Source: Thalassiosira profunda (Eukaryota > Bacillariophyta > Thalassiosirophyceae > Thalassiosirales > Thalassiosiraceae). From it: a stretch of 14,864 nucleotides of DNA. Of this stretch, positions 7,970 to 14,864 are shown in pieces. The first letter of the stretch is position 1. Each line of letters starts with the position of its first letter. The translations under genes and the position numbers were made by a program. The notes under the pieces were generated by a model. That model was given only the letters and a program-made list of their open reading frames with translations, had not been told where the DNA came from and made no database searches. The stretch lies in the NCBI GenBank assembly GCA_036939355.1, contig JALLAP010001642.1, positions 1 to 14,864 on the forward strand, in the 5' to 3' direction.

Positions 7970-10056
7970 ATGGCCAACTCCAAAGGATACGACTGCTCCG
8001 ACCGCTCCCTCACCCTCGCGCGCTCGCGCTCCCGGAGCCACAGCCCCCGCAGCGTCCGGTCGCGGAGCATGTCCTCTACGGGGAAGAAGAAGGAGCGCCG
8101 GCCGGCCCGCCCGGCCTTCGAGGGGGCGCCGTTCGACCGCCGCGGGCACTGCGTGAAGCACCGGAGCGTGCAATTGGCGGAGGAGATCGAGGAGGACGGA
8201 CGGCTGATGTGGAAGGAGGTCAAGATGGTGAGTAGAGTTGCTCGATAGTAGTCTCTGCTTCGTCGTCCTTTGAGTGTGGTTGGAGGCTGTGGAGGCTCCG
8301 GCGTGTAGGAGGTTGGAGGCTTCAACCACAGGAGCAGGCTGTCTGCGAGATATGATCACATGATGTGCACATGATATGCACATGACATGCACAGAATTGC
8401 AACTCACGCATCTTCCTCGCCATCCACTTCAATCGACTCCAGAACTGCCCCAAGTGCGCGGCCGAGCACCACAAATCCCGCCGCGTCACCTCCCTCGGAG
8501 GGGCGGGCAAGGTCAAGAAGGGGCGGACCGTCCACGGCATGAGCAACCCGCTCCGCGACAGCCAGAAGGCCGGCCGGCACATGGACAAGGAATTCGACAC
8601 CCCCTTCGACGACAAGGGCCGCTGCCACCACCATCCCAACGTCCAGATGGCCTCCAAGAAGCTGCGGGGCGGGTGGAACCTCCTCCTCGACGCCTGCCCT
8701 CGCTGCATCGAGGCCAAGTACGACGAGGAATCAGAGGACGATCGCTCCCGCGCCAGCAGCCGGCACTCCCGTCGGTCCAAGTCTCGGGACCGCGACGATC
8801 GCTCCGTCTCGTCCAAGAGCTCGAAGCGCAGCGTCGCGAGCCGGACCCCGGCCGTCGCGCCCGGGGCCAACTTCGACAAGAACGGGTGCTGCACCCGCCA
8901 TCCCACCGTGCAGATCGCCAAGAAGAAGCTCCTGGGGGGATGGAAGGAGTACCGGACGTGTCCCAAGTGCCTCGATCCCGCCTACGACGACCTGGCCGAC
9001 AACGCGTCCGTATCCTCGAAGAGGAGCAACGCGTCCCGGACCAGCTTCCGGTCCACGGGCAGCGCGAGGAGCGGACGGAGCCGGAAGAGCGTCAAGTCCA
9101 ACTCGAGCCGGAAGGGTGGCCGTAAAACGGATCGTTACGGCGCCCTGCCCTTCGACGAGGAGGGGTACTGCCACGCCCACCCGGCCGTCCGGCTGGCCAA
9201 GAAGAAGGCGTTGGGTGGTTGGAAAGTTCTGCACGACATATGCCCCGACTGCGCCCAGGACGCCTTGTCCAATGCCGGCTCGTCGCGTTCCAAGTCGTCG
9301 CGCCGTTCCGGCACGGGACGTGTGTACGACGAGAGTGGCAGCGATACCTCCTCCCACAAGTCCGGCAAGTCGGGCCGCTCGACCGGCTCGCGGAAGAAGA
9401 AGATCCGCGTCAAGGACATGCGGTTCACGGACGAAAGCGGAAAGGAGGGCCGCTACTCCGGCGACGTCGACGAAGATCACGTCCCGCACGGCCAGGGGAA
9501 GATGAAGTACCGCGACGGCAGCGCCTTCGCCGGAGTGTGGAACGAGGGCGCCCAGGTCCACGGCAAGACGTCCAAGAGCGGATCTCGCTCCTCCGGCCGG
9601 AGCAAGAAGTCGAGCTCGAGCGACTGGGCCCGCCGCGACGGCAAGGGCGTCGGCGGCAAGCTGTCCGCATCGTCGGCGACCAAGGCCATCGAGGCGCCCA
9701 AGGACAAGGACATTGGCGAGCACCTCGCGGCGACTGGACGGCAGAAGGTGCGGAAGATGAAGTGGATGGATTTCTACGGCGATCCTGGCCAATACACCGG
9801 GGAGGTCAACGCCGAGAACATGCCGGACGGGAACGGGTCGATGAAGTACGACCACGGGCTCATCCAGGAGGGACGTTGGAGCGGTGGGCAGTTGGTCTGC
9901 GACGCTTCGTCGGCGGCCGCTGCGACTGCGGTGGCGGGGAACAAAAGCAAGGCGAAGAAGTCGAGCCGGTCGGGAAGCAGTGGCGGAAGCCGGAAGCAGT
10001 CCTCCTCGTCTTCGAGGGCCGGCGGATCGTCCCGCAGCAGGAATCTTGATCCCTGA
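7970..10056 (+). CDS. Spliced protein with four CxxH...CxxC modules and two MORN-like segments (623 aa)
   Basis: The coding sequence is join(7970-8227, 8443-10056), giving 623 residues. The N-terminus (1-45) is Arg/Ser-rich like an SR protein. Four modules follow the pattern FDxxGxCxxHPxVxLAxKK, then GGWK and CPxC. Putative metal ligands are C61/H64/C88/C91, C147/H150/C171/C174, C236/H239/C259/C262 and C329/H332/C353/C356, a CxxH-x(19-23)-CxxC arrangement suggesting one zinc per module. Modules 2-4 are closely alike; module 1 is divergent (longer loop, no GGW, HR instead of HP). Ser/Arg/Lys-rich linkers separate them. Two MORN-like segments follow (about 413-461 and 526-573), with GRYSGDV..HGQGKMKY and GQYTGEV..DGNGSMKY. 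MORN repeats often bind lipids or act as membrane and cytoskeletal adaptors. The tail is Ser/Lys-rich. No signal peptide or membrane segment is present. A role as a metal-stabilised scaffold is inference. Confidence 0.88.
8228..8442 (+). other. Phase-0 GT-AG intron of gene 4 (215 bp)
   Basis: The donor is GTGAGT directly after an AAG ATG codon pair, and the acceptor is CAG after a pyrimidine-containing stretch. Exon 1 holds exactly 86 codons and exon 2 continues in frame. Splicing joins ...WKEVKM to NCPKCAAE..., which completes module 1 in register with modules 2-4; that is the decisive support. The unspliced frame hits a stop at 8246-8248. The intron contains three 11-bp tandem units (8358-8390) and an imperfect stem between GTGGTTGGAG and CTTCAACCAC. 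Confidence 0.9.
8358..8390. repeat. 11-bp tandem repeat, three units, inside the gene 4 intron
   Basis: Three consecutive units, ACATGATGTGC, ACATGATATGC and ACATGACATGC, differ by one or two bases. They end 52 bp before the acceptor. Likely a minisatellite by slippage, not functional by any evidence here. Confidence 0.8.
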
Positions 10057-10488
10057 GGTGTATGTGTGGAAACGCTTAGGAGTGTGTTTGATGTGTGCTT
10101 GTGGAGAAACCGTTTCAGAGTTCAGAGGTTGCAAGTTGCAATTGCAAGGTTGCCGCTGGCACGCATTTATGTTATGTAAAAAGAAGAAGACGTTAATAAT
10201 TAGGACGCATGTTTGAGTTGACCCAACTGCATATCATTCAACTTGATGGTGCAAGGACAAGGAGAAGTCTGAGGGGATAAGGGGCAATGGTGTCAAGTGC
10301 CAAGCTTGGTCCTGGCGAACCGAGGGAGGAGCGGAGTGCATGCACGCTTGATGTGATGTTTGTAACAAGAGATGTACTCTAAGCAATCTTTGTCGTCCCA
10401 AGCTCTTTGAACGCCGCGTTTTGGGGCAAGGGAGGTGGTGTTCCTCGAAACAACTGCATACGCCCAGCCGATTGAACGAAGCGTCTCA
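10057..10488. other. Convergent 3' intergenic region between genes 4 and 5
   Basis: The 432 bp between two stop codons should hold both 3' untranslated regions. No gene was found. The gene 4 side contains a cluster of TTGCAA sites (10129-10147) and an AT-rich stretch (about 10166-10202, including TTAATAATTA) that could support 3'-end formation. A defined polyadenylation signal cannot be assigned. Confidence 0.55.
10129..10147. promoter_or_regulatory. Cluster of three TTGCAA sites including a 12-bp palindrome
   Basis: TTGCAA at 10129-10134 is followed by the palindrome TTGCAATTGCAA at 10136-10147. The palindrome is identical to the core of the one at 4105-4118. Here it lies about 75 bp after the gene 4 stop, so if it is a regulatory site it is not in a classical promoter position. 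Confidence 0.3.
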
Positions 10489-11670
10489 TCAAGAATGTTC
10501 CTCCAGGGCTGCAATCATAGCCTCCCTCGATCCATCAACATCCAACCCTTTTTCATCGAGCTTTCTACGCAGCTCGCTGATCCGCATGGTGCGGAGTTCA
10601 TTTCCACTTTGTTCACCCAAGTCCCTCCTCTTGCCCCTGTTCACTGCAATCAAAAGATCCTTCATGAGGCCACCAGGAACATTGTCGAAGGACAGTTGCT
10701 CAGCATCGTCCCCGTTCTCAACGATGAAGTCCATCACCGCCTCTTTCAGGAGTGGGCAATTCTTTGCATCCGCGTAAAGCAAGTAGTCGATGGCATTGTC
10801 AATGGTGATGTCGGTTTGGCATGCATTCTCGAAATAGTAAACTTCCGCTTCAAGCTTGAGGCTGGCCACCCCAAGTCTGTCCGCAGCATCAATGATGTCC
10901 CTGGCATTCTCTTTCAAAGCCTCCGCGTCAAGCCCTCCCCCATAGACATAGTAGAGGACATGGCGGAAGATTTCGGGCTTGATGCCAGCGATCGGAATCG
11001 GTGTCAAATCGCTGCTCGACTCGCAAGCTTCGGCAAGTGCAGGAGCATTGTCCTGCAAAACAAATCGATGAGCATGGAATGTGGTGGGCGAAGTTTTTGC
11101 TCTCTTCCTCTTCTCGCGTCCCCCCTCCTCCGTCTGATCGCTGCTGCTAACCTGAAACACGACATCCGAAGATTCCTCGTCCATAAACTTCTTGAGAAGA
11201 ATGTTCTTCAGGAGGGGATTCGTTGGCACAAATTCAATTTGCTTCATCCGCACCTCCACTACCAACGCTCCATCCTGACGACTCTCAAGGATGGCCGTTC
11301 GGTCGGCAAATTCGGTTTGGCCAAAGGCCCCGACGCCTTCCGCGAACCAAGAGGTGCTCGTATATGCGCGCCAGCATTCACCGCCTGGCCCATTGCGGTT
11401 CGTCGCGTCCACAACACATGTGAATTGCACTTCAATGTTCCCAGGCGAGCAGTGGCGAAGGAGGACCGAAACCTTGCCATCAGCGGCTCCCAAACAACCG
11501 CCAGGCCAGAGTTCCAGACACCATCTGTGCCCGAGGCACGTGAACTCGGGCGAATTGACGACGTCCTGCCCCTTTGTTGCAGGCAGGGCTGCAAAGTCGT
11601 CGAAGCGAACCTCAACAGTCTCGCAGGGGACTTTGGTGGCGCTGCCGCGCGTTTGGACATTATCGCTCAT
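10489..11670 (-). CDS. MATH-BTB/POZ protein with C-terminal SAP-like domain (393 aa)
   Basis: A single exon starts at an ATG and ends in TGA. Residues about 17-143 look like a MATH domain, the substrate-binding fold of SPOP-like proteins. Residues about 160-275 form a BTB/POZ domain (SSDVVF at 167, FHAHRFVL at 198, PEIFRHVLYYVYGG at 232), followed by a BACK-like helical stretch (about 283-342). The C-terminus (LRTMRISELRRKLDEKGL at 359, DVDGSREAMIAALE at 377) has the two-helix pattern of a SAP domain, usually a DNA or chromatin binder. In known families MATH-BTB proteins are Cullin-3 ubiquitin-ligase adaptors, which fits here by inference. A basic REKRKRAK stretch (185-192) interrupts the BTB core as an exposed loop and could be a nuclear localisation signal, which would agree with a SAP domain. 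Confidence 0.92.
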   Translation of the reverse strand: MSDNVQTRGSATKVPCETVEVRFDDFAALPATKGQDVVNSPEFTCLGHRWCLELWPGGCLGAADGKVSVLLRHCSPGNIEVQFTCVVDATNRNGPGGECWRAYTSTSWFAEGVGAFGQTEFADRTAILESRQDGALVVEVRMKQIEFVPTNPLLKNILLKKFMDEESSDVVFQVSSSDQTEEGGREKRKRAKTSPTTFHAHRFVLQDNAPALAEACESSSDLTPIPIAGIKPEIFRHVLYYVYGGGLDAEALKENARDIIDAADRLGVASLKLEAEVYYFENACQTDITIDNAIDYLLYADAKNCPLLKEAVMDFIVENGDDAEQLSFDNVPGGLMKDLLIAVNRGKRRDLGEQSGNELRTMRISELRRKLDEKGLDVDGSREAMIAALEEHS

Positions 11671-11881
11671 GCTGGTAGTGGAACGGCAATATTATTCGGC
11701 GCTCGTGGAGGTCTATCGGAACGCGGCGCGGCCAACTCGGTCAGCAGCGTTGGCGAAAAATGATGCGGTGCACCGCGGCTGTACAAAGTCACCAAAAATG
11801 AGTGCACTCGTCCCTGCCCAGCCGATGCTGCCAACAAACGCGCACCGCCGGCTTCAGCGTATTGCGGTGGCTTCCCCGGGC

Positions 11882-11908
11882 GGTCCACGGGTCCACGTAC
11901 GGTCCACG
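11882..11908. repeat. Three clustered GGTCCACG copies
   Basis: GGTCCACG occurs three times within 27 bp, the second sharing its first base region with the end of the first copy. The cluster lies in the promoter region shared by genes 5 and 6 and could be a multi-copy factor site or chance GC-rich repetition. Confidence 0.4.
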
Positions 11909-11979
11909 GGGGCGGGGGTGCTGGGTGCTGGCGGTGGAGGAAAGAAGGAGAAGTATCGTGATCACGGCGGGCGCGGAGG

Positions 11980-12019
11980 TCACGTGATGTAGAGTGGAGC
12001 TTCTTGCTCAATCACGTGA
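11980..12019. promoter_or_regulatory. Pair of identical TCACGTGA palindromes (G-box/E-box core)
   Basis: TCACGTGA occurs at 11980-11987 and 12012-12019, 32 bp apart (about three helical turns, so on the same face of the DNA). The core CACGTG is the classic site of bHLH and some bZIP factors. The pair lies between the divergent genes 5 and 6 and could serve either. Factor identity is unknown. Confidence 0.5.
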
Positions 12020-12104
12020 GTTTGAGGCCCCAGCCCTCGCGGGGGCTGCCGCTGACAACCGTTGCGCCTCCGCCCTGCCTCCGCCCCCCTCTGCACTGTG
12101 TGAG

Positions 12105-12111
12105 TATTTAT
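12105..12111 (+). promoter_or_regulatory. Possible TATA element of gene 6
   Basis: TATTTAT stands alone in GC-rich sequence about 235 bp before the gene 6 ATG and 85 bp after the second TCACGTGA box. If used, transcription would start near 12135, giving a leader of roughly 200 bases. Confidence 0.3.
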
Positions 12112-12345
12112 GGTGGCCAGAATCTCTAGAGGATCAGCGCCCCTTCGTGCCTTCGTTGCGTCATCAGCAATCGACTTTGACTTTGCATACTCGCGCGTTG
12201 CAATCTCGTCCGCGTCAGCCCATCCTAAATTAACCGCTGCAACCTGCTTCAACCCTGACCGGCGCATTCCAGCAGGCGTAGGAGACCCTCATTCTACCGC
12301 AAACCAACACCAGCTACCCTTCTGCATTTTTTCGTGCGCAGAAAA

Positions 12346-13089
12346 ATGACGGACACGGCAGTTGTATGTGCGGGGAATAAGCGCAAGGCGCCCGAAGAGG
12401 GTGACGCCGTGAACGATGCAGCGGGGGGAGTGGGCGTTGATTGGGCGGAGATCGAGAGTCTCATGCGGGGAGACGATACGAAGACCGGCTACGAGGGGCA
12501 GGGCGATTGGGTGTCGGACTTGACCGACCAATACCCCGACATGGTTGCCCTGAGCAAGAAGTGGAAAGGAGAGGGGGTGGAAACGGGGGAAATTGAGAGG
12601 AGGATCGATCTGATCACTGAAAATCTCCGAGAGAATATGACGATGCAAAATGCCACTGCTTTGGCGTCGATCCTCCTCGAGCAGATGCAGGAAACGAAGA
12701 AGGGAGTGGAGGAGACGCTCTCTGCGGAGCACGGCAAAGCGGCGTACGAGGCTGAGAAATCTATCACTCTGGGGTCACAGAACTTGGAGCAATGGAAGAA
12801 AATGCCGAGGGGACCGGAAGAGGACGCAGTGGTAGCTAGTTTGAAGGCTGTGATTGCGGAGCAAAGGGACGTGCTGAGAGGAGTCGTGGGCAAGTACAGG
12901 GAAGAACAAAAGAAGCTGGCAGACAAGTTTGAGAGCGACTTCAGAGCCAACATGGCGGGACACTATGTGAGCCAGGGCAAAATGCCACAGAAGGTGAAGG
13001 ACGGCATCGAGAGGCTCAAAATGAGCCAGGCATTTGAACTCGACGCGATTTACGATGAGGAGGTCGACGAGCCCTTGGACGAGCCCTAG
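12346..13089 (+). CDS. Helical acidic protein of unknown function (247 aa)
   Basis: The first ATG in the frame is 12346 (the frame extends upstream only to a GTG) and gives 247 residues ending in TAG. I do not recognise a family. Residues 11-14 (NKRK, followed by APEEGD) could be part of a nuclear localisation signal. The segment 32-80 contains Trp-centred motifs (DWAEIESLM, GDWVSDLTDQYPDMVALSKKW). From about 84 to 235 the chain is charged and predicted helical, rich in Glu, Lys and Gln, with coiled-coil-like stretches near 88-130 and 165-200 and almost no Pro. It ends in a very acidic tail (DEEVDEPLDEP). It has one Cys, no membrane segment and no signal peptide. A soluble adaptor or nuclear factor is possible, but nothing identifies it. 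Its ATG overlaps the stop of an upstream 79-codon frame. Confidence 0.82.
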   Translation: MTDTAVVCAGNKRKAPEEGDAVNDAAGGVGVDWAEIESLMRGDDTKTGYEGQGDWVSDLTDQYPDMVALSKKWKGEGVETGEIERRIDLITENLRENMTMQNATALASILLEQMQETKKGVEETLSAEHGKAAYEAEKSITLGSQNLEQWKKMPRGPEEDAVVASLKAVIAEQRDVLRGVVGKYREEQKKLADKFESDFRANMAGHYVSQGKMPQKVKDGIERLKMSQAFELDAIYDEEVDEPLDEP

Positions 13090-13383
13090 TTGTTGGAATC
13101 CATTTTGCAGCACGTCGCACTAGTAGACAATCTAGTGTTGCCCATATCTCTTCAGTACCCGCCCACCAAGCGACAAGCAACAGTAAGAATACAACTTATT
13201 ACCATCTCTGCAACTTTGCGGCCACTCGATGGCGCCGGCCCTCTCATCGATCAAACGGCCGAGGAAACCTAGAGGCTCAAGCAGTTAGTTGGAAGAGTCA
13301 GTCAGGCGATGGAGGCCGGGGGAGGCCGCGCAACAATCTGCATCATTTCGTACCATACGATACATGATAAGCCTGTCCTATTT
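13090..13383. other. Convergent 3' intergenic region between genes 6 and 7
   Basis: The 294 bp between the two stop codons show no gene. A small inverted repeat, CACTAG at 13118-13123 and CTAGTG at 13132-13137 with an 8-nt loop, lies just after gene 6. The gene 7 side is AT-richer around 13345-13386. These are presumably the two 3' untranslated regions. Confidence 0.5.
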
Positions 13384-14864
13384 TTACAGCCGCGTGATGT
13401 CGCGTCCAAACGACTCTGTTCTTAACCAATCGAATGCAATGAGAGCCTGGTTCCGCGACGATGCCTGCTTCGCCAAGTAGACACTCCTCCACAAAGCAAA
13501 CGCCACCTTTCCCGAGTAGTTGAAGAGTGGCACATTCCCCACCATAACCTGATTCAAGGCTTCTTCCTGCCCCACGTACGCGAGCAGGCCCAACGATAGG
13601 AAGTTGAACCCCGGCGCCTCCTCCAGGCCGCGGGAGAGCAGCCACACTCGCAGCAGGGAGAAGGCCTGCGAAGCGGACAACTCTGGCAACTTTGGCGGAC
13701 TTTGTTGCAAATCGTATCCTCGGTTGAGCATCCGGGCAACAAATGCACCTTGTTGCCCAGCCACCTGCGCAGTTTGAGGCAGCGGCGCCCTAGCATCATA
13801 TTTGCTTTCCGACTCGAAACATGCCACATCGCCAAGAACTAATATGCTCCCAAACGAGTCGGCAGTGTGCGTGGGACATCGCAGCCACTGGTCCACGTTG
13901 ATGCGGCCGGCAGATCCCGCTGCAGTGGCAGGCAATTGCGATAGGAGCTCTGCGACAAACGGGACGGGTGCGTTACCAGCAGCCCAAACCGTGATACCCA
14001 AAGGTATTGTCTCCTCCACGTCGCTGCCCTTCTCTCCTATTCGGATATAATCCAGTCCAACTTCCTTCAGCCGCGTGTTCAATCTCACGTTTACGCCCTG
14101 GGCCTCTAGGGCTTGCAGCGCCCGCTCCCGGAGCTCCTTGTCCATTGCCGGAAGCAGTTCCGCGCCGCCATGGATGAGAATGATCTCAATGTCATCTCTC
14201 AAATGCTGATATGCGCCGTCCGGAGATCGGCAGATCTGCCCGAAGAAGTCGCTCAGCTCCCCGGAAAGCTCGACCCCCGTCGGCCCACCACCAACAATGG
14301 CTATTCTCACTCGTCGTCGACGCTCTTCCCCGGCCTGAAGTCGCATTTGGTCGGTGGCGTAGTACGACTCGTACACGTCCGGTCGACTCGCCAACTCCAG
14401 CGCCTCTCCCAGCGCGGTGCGCAATCGTTTGCTATCCTGGCTGGTCTTCAAGTTGAAGCAGTACTCTTTTGCTCCGGGAACTATGCTGCTTCGACTGGCC
14501 GTTCCAACCGCGCATATAAGGTGGTCGTAAGTGAGCTCGACGACACCCCCGGCTCCCTGGGTCTTGTCTCGCTGCACCGAGCCATCTTCTGAGTAGACAA
14601 TCTGAGTAAGTATTGGTTCAGGCTCCAATCGACACGGTGCACTGGACGCGATGCCCTTAAAAGCTCCCGTAACTGTCGACATGGCCGTCAATTGCACCTG
14701 CAGCTTTCGATTCTCCACGTCCACCCCGATCGCCCGCCCCTCCACAAAGTTGTCAATGTATGGGTTTGTAACTCTGATTGGCTCTGTCATCGATCGATAT
14801 TCCACCGTGCCCACCGCCGCAGACGCAAGCATGGGCGTGAAGCAGAAGTGATTGACGGGGGAGA
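13384..14864 (-). CDS. Type II NAD(P)H:quinone oxidoreductase (NDH-2), partial at the N-terminus
   Basis: The frame is open to the window edge. The ATG at 14832 is internal, since the ten codons before it read [10 protein letters not shown] and continue into [14 protein letters not shown], the NDH-2 motif that follows the first FAD-binding fold. The enzyme moves electrons from NAD(P)H to quinone without pumping protons. Numbered from 14832: GTAS near 110; second dinucleotide fold [13 protein letters not shown] (176-188); FAD-contact LVLGDVA (331-337); quinone-side [16 protein letters not shown] (355-370); C-terminal membrane-binding region with LAYVG (417-421), [15 protein letters not shown] (446-460) and [16 protein letters not shown] (467-482). 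No EF-hand insert is visible. At the end of the second strand of the NAD(P)H fold, where NADH enzymes have Glu, I read His (H221), which may relax specificity toward NADPH. Location (mitochondrial or plastid) cannot be judged without the N-terminus. Confidence 0.93.
   Translation of the reverse strand, partial: SPVNHFCFTPMLASAAVGTVEYRSMTEPIRVTNPYIDNFVEGRAIGVDVENRKLQVQLTAMSTVTGAFKGIASSAPCRLEPEPILTQIVYSEDGSVQRDKTQGAGGVVELTYDHLICAVGTASRSSIVPGAKEYCFNLKTSQDSKRLRTALGEALELASRPDVYESYYATDQMRLQAGEERRRRVRIAIVGGGPTGVELSGELSDFFGQICRSPDGAYQHLRDDIEIILIHGGAELLPAMDKELRERALQALEAQGVNVRLNTRLKEVGLDYIRIGEKGSDVEETIPLGITVWAAGNAPVPFVAELLSQLPATAAGSAGRINVDQWLRCPTHTADSFGSILVLGDVACFESESKYDARAPLPQTAQVAGQQGAFVARMLNRGYDLQQSPPKLPELSASQAFSLLRVWLLSRGLEEAPGFNFLSLGLLAYVGQEEALNQVMVGNVPLFNYSGKVAFALWRSVYLAKQASSRNQALIAFDWLRTESFGRDITRL

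Larger units (their letters stand above)
11671..12345. other. Divergent intergenic region between genes 5 and 6
   Basis: The 675 bp separate two outward-facing start codons. They hold three copies of GGTCCACG (11882-11908), the palindrome CGTGATCACG (11957-11966), two TCACGTGA boxes and a TATA-like TATTTAT (12105-12111) on the gene 6 side. An open frame runs from an ATG at 12110 to a TGA that overlaps the gene 6 start codon. The sequence just before gene 6, a pyrimidine-rich stretch ending GCGCAG, also resembles a 3' splice site, so a leader intron is possible. Confidence 0.6.

Noticed and set aside
8539..10056. Gene 4 starting at the ATG at 8539 as an intronless gene
   Set aside because: The 32 codons upstream plus exon 1 complete a fourth module in register, so the spliced model is much better supported.
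8731..10134. 467-codon minus-strand frame opposite gene 4
   Set aside because: It is antisense to the well-supported CxxH/CxxC and MORN-like coding sequence and is Ala/Gly/Arg/Leu-rich without motifs.
10435..11763. 442-codon plus-strand frame opposite gene 5
   Set aside because: It begins at GTG and runs antisense to a clear MATH-BTB coding sequence; it has no domain of its own.

Overview
This window looks like nuclear DNA of a stramenopile alga, most likely a centric (Thalassiosira-like) diatom. That placement is inference. It rests on gene-dense but monocistronic eukaryotic genes, one GT-AG intron in seven genes, a GC-rich coding sequence with AT-richer gaps, and a family mix I associate with diatoms: ankyrin proteins with PLHxA/YPEA repeats, MATH-BTB proteins ending in a SAP helix pair, and Ser/Lys/Arg-rich proteins with MORN repeats. 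No prokaryotic operon structure, tRNA, rRNA, CRISPR array or intact transposon was recognised.

Seven protein genes lie in strictly alternating orientation. (1) Minus, 3119 to beyond base 1: a long disordered Ala/Glu/Lys protein with a repeated SPRxKSLSxKKL motif, cut at its C-terminus by the window edge. (2) Plus, 4589-5647: a single-pass membrane protein of unknown function. (3) Minus, 7442-5943: an ankyrin-repeat protein. (4) Plus, 7970-10056, with one intron (8228-8442): a 623-residue protein with four copies of a CxxH...CxxC module followed by two MORN-like segments. (5) Minus, 11670-10489: a MATH-BTB-SAP protein. (6) Plus, 12346-13089: a helical acidic protein of unknown function. (7) Minus, 14864 to 13384: most of a type II NAD(P)H:quinone oxidoreductase, cut at its N-terminus by the window edge.

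Because strands alternate, every gap is either divergent (3120-4588, 7443-7969, 11671-12345; probable promoter regions) or convergent (5648-5942, 10057-10488, 13090-13383; shared 3' regions, all shorter). The gaps hold short palindromes, a 29-bp direct repeat, a pair of identical TCACGTGA boxes and an upstream reading frame that overlaps the start codon of gene 6. There is no sign that the genes form one pathway; they look like ordinary neighbours.

The most novel-looking item is gene 4. Its four-fold CxxH...CxxC module is clear by self-comparison, is not a zinc-finger class I can name, and is only complete when the intron is removed. Several very long open frames opposite genes 1, 4 and 5 are compositional shadows and are listed as rejected.
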